Source: CAYYNP01 sp964472545 (GTDB taxonomy: Bacteria; Planctomycetota; Planctomycetia; Pirellulales; Thermoguttaceae). From it: DNA of 6,727 nt. The notes beneath the pieces are model-generated. The model was not told the DNA's origin. It was given only the letters and a program-made list of their open reading frames with translations, and did not search any database. The position numbers were made by a program, and so were the translations under genes. The DNA lies in NCBI GenBank assembly GCA_964472545.1, contig CAYYNP010000427.1, positions 1 through 6,727 of the forward strand. The letters run 5' to 3'. Positions 5,613 to 6,727 of the stretch are shown here, in pieces (positions within the stretch are counted from its first letter, which is position 1; each line of letters starts with the position of its first letter).

Positions 5613-5701
5613 AGTGACGGCGGCATCGGGGAGGCACGTGCCGAAACTGGAGTGCAGGCCCTTTCCGGGTCGAAGAAAACGAAGTAACCTGAAAGCGCAA
5701 C

Positions 5702-5707
5702 AAGGGA
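5702..5707 (+). promoter_or_regulatory. Shine-Dalgarno site of the response regulator
   Basis: AAGGGA is separated by 6 bases from ATG 5714, which supports that start. Confidence 0.6.
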
Positions 5708-5713
5708 AACGCC

Positions 5714-6421
5714 ATGCCGCTACAGCGGATCTTGACGATCGAAGACGACCCGGCCATCCGGCGGGGGATCGTCGACGCGCTGCGCTTCGCCGGCTACGAC
5801 GTGCTCGAAGCCGCCGAGGGTACCACCGGCCTGGAAATGGCCTTGCGCCGTCAATACGACCTGCTGTTGCTCGACTTGGTCTTGCCGGGCCCCGACGGAT
5901 TCGAGATCCTCGAAGAGGTCCGCCGCGCGCGGCCCACGTTGCCGGTGATCATCCTTTCGGCCCGCGGCGAAGAGACCGACCGTGTACGCGGGCTACGCGA
6001 CGGGGCCGACGACTACGTGGTCAAACCGTTTAGCGTCAAGGAGTTGCTGGCCCGGGTGGAAGCGGTGATGCGTCGCACGGCGGAACGGCCCAGCAACCTG
6101 ACGAAGGTCGCGATCCCCGGCGGAACGATCGACCTGGCCCGGCGCGAGGTCCGTTTCGACGACGGCCGCCGGGCGGAGCTTTCCGAGCGCGAGGCCGAGT
6201 TGATCCGCTACCTGGCCACCAACCCCGGCCGAGCCGTCACCCGCGACGAACTGTTGGCCAACGTCTGGCAGATCAGCCCCCAGGGCGTTTCCACCCGAAC
6301 CATCGACATGCACATTGTCCGGCTCCGCGAGAAGCTCGAAGAGGACCTCAGCGCCCCGGCGGTGATTCTCACGGTACGCGGCAAGGGATATATGTTTGGC
6401 GGAGACGAGGTGACCGGGTGA
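5714..6421 (+). CDS. OmpR/PhoB-family two-component response regulator
   Basis: The 235-residue cytoplasmic DNA-binding regulator should be activated by phosphotransfer from a sensor histidine kinase. The receiver domain spans about 5-118: acidic pocket Glu10-Asp11-Asp12, phosphoacceptor Asp54 in LLLLDLVLPGPDG, switch residue Ser82 in VIILSAR, and Lys104 in VVKPF. All catalytic residues are present. After a short linker, a winged-helix domain of the Trans_Reg_C type spans about 128-228 (LSEREAELIRYL, VTRDELLANVW, STRTIDMHIVRLREKL, VRGKGYMF). Length is normal for the family. The final residues, DEVTG and the stop codon, are encoded within an 8-bp-period repeat. No histidine kinase gene lies within the window on either side, so its partner is unknown. 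The specific subfamily (PhoB, KdpE or others) cannot be assigned. Confidence 0.93.
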   Translation: MPLQRILTIEDDPAIRRGIVDALRFAGYDVLEAAEGTTGLEMALRRQYDLLLLDLVLPGPDGFEILEEVRRARPTLPVIILSARGEETDRVRGLRDGADDYVVKPFSVKELLARVEAVMRRTAERPSNLTKVAIPGGTIDLARREVRFDDGRRAELSEREAELIRYLATNPGRAVTRDELLANVWQISPQGVSTRTIDMHIVRLREKLEEDLSAPAVILTVRGKGYMFGGDEVTG

Positions 6422-6454
6422 GGGGGTGACAAGGTGAGTGGGTGACAAGGTGAC
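6407..6454 (+). repeat. 8-bp-period tandem repeat (six units) overlapping a gene end
   Basis: Six gap-free octamers of the pattern NNGGTGAS, for example GAGGTGAC, GGGGTGAC and AAGGTGAG, mostly alternating between GAC and GAG endings. AAGGTGAG and GAGGTGAC also occur in the array at 4-27, in the same orientation. The first two units encode the last residues and the TGA stop (6419-6421) of the response regulator. Confidence 0.75.
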
Positions 6455-6660
6455 GGGGAAGTTGTGAGCAAGGAAGGAAACGTTGTGAAGTGCCGTAGCC
6501 TGCGGAGCGAAGAGACGTCCAGTGGCGATTGCTGCAGCCCGCGGTCGATCCGCTCGATCGGTACTTACGGTCCGCTACAACAAAGCCCGCACCACGCTAT
6601 GCACCTTTCATCCCCGTTGATCCCGTATCCCACGCCTCTCGACACTCACCACCCACCACT
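6455..6660. other. Non-coding stretch downstream of response regulator
   Basis: No convincing open reading frame, ribosome binding site or RNA gene is seen here. A 9-mer, GCGGAGCGA (6502-6510), matches the core of hairpin B in the twin-hairpin elements and may be a decayed copy. The last bases (6644-6664) show a weak 7-bp period, ACTCACC then ACCCACC. Confidence 0.5.
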
Positions 6661-6675
6661 CCCCCCCCCCCCCCC
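6661..6675. repeat. Poly-C homopolymer run (15 bases)
   Basis: Fifteen consecutive C residues, by far the longest homopolymer in the window. It lies 52 bases from the window end. It may be real, or a sequencing or assembly artefact such as a complemented poly-G read tail. Confidence 0.8.
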
Positions 6676-6727
6676 GCCCGCACGGCGGAAGCGCGCGGCC
6701 CCGGCGCAGGGGCGACCCGGGCCGGCC
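6676..6727. other. Extremely GC-rich terminal segment
   Basis: Forty-seven of 52 bases are G or C, and there is no T. It includes GCCCC/GGGGC with a 6-base loop and the palindromes CCCGGG (6716-6721) and GGCCGGCC at the end. Composition differs sharply from the preceding spacer, and no coding signal is seen. It could be low-quality contig-end sequence. Confidence 0.5.

Noticed and set aside
6455..6727. Start of a histidine kinase or other gene downstream of the response regulator
   Set aside because: No frame of useful length with a ribosome binding site or recognisable motif is seen on either strand.
1..6727. tRNA, rRNA, insertion sequence or attachment site
   Set aside because: I saw no cloverleaf-like sequence, rRNA segment, transposase or integrase coding region, or target-site duplication pair on reading both strands.

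Overview
The window is high-GC bacterial DNA with five complete protein genes and unusually repeat-rich intergenic spacers. Three things point to a planctomycete of the Pirellulales type, probably the edge of a draft or metagenomic contig: the high GC, the monocistronic spacing, the intergenic hairpin repeats built on CGGAGCG and CCTTCGG cores, and a long-leader exported DUF4139-like protein. This is inference from composition and recalled family resemblance, not from a search.

Layout. Positions 1-108 hold an 8-bp-period repeat and then a 7-bp-period repeat that runs right up to the start codon of a radical SAM protein (109-1299, +). Positions 1300-1485 separate convergent genes and hold three hairpins and a second 7-bp-period repeat. 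Next is a concentrative nucleoside transporter (CNT/NupC family) homologue (1486-2775, -). Two tandem 71-bp twin-hairpin elements with an 80-bp period (2902-3052) follow, upstream of that transporter and directly downstream of a shikimate-kinase-like gene (3058-3561, -). The 261-bp divergent spacer 3562-3822 carries a candidate promoter and a 14-bp direct repeat. After it come an exported DUF4139-like protein (3823-5484, +), a structured 229-bp leader, and an OmpR/PhoB-type response regulator (5714-6421, +). The last codons of that gene lie inside another 8-bp-period repeat. Positions 6455-6727 hold no gene. They end in a run of 15 C and about 52 bases with no T at all, which may be an assembly artefact.

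The genes do not form an obvious pathway: a radical SAM enzyme, a transporter, a small-molecule kinase, an envelope protein and a response regulator without its kinase. Only the kinase-like gene and the transporter are codirectional neighbours, and they are 282 bp apart. I see no evidence of a new defence or mobile system. The most interesting signals are the two classes of short-period repeats at gene boundaries, the twin-hairpin element whose two hairpins can pair with each other, and apparent active-site substitutions in both the transporter and the kinase-like protein.
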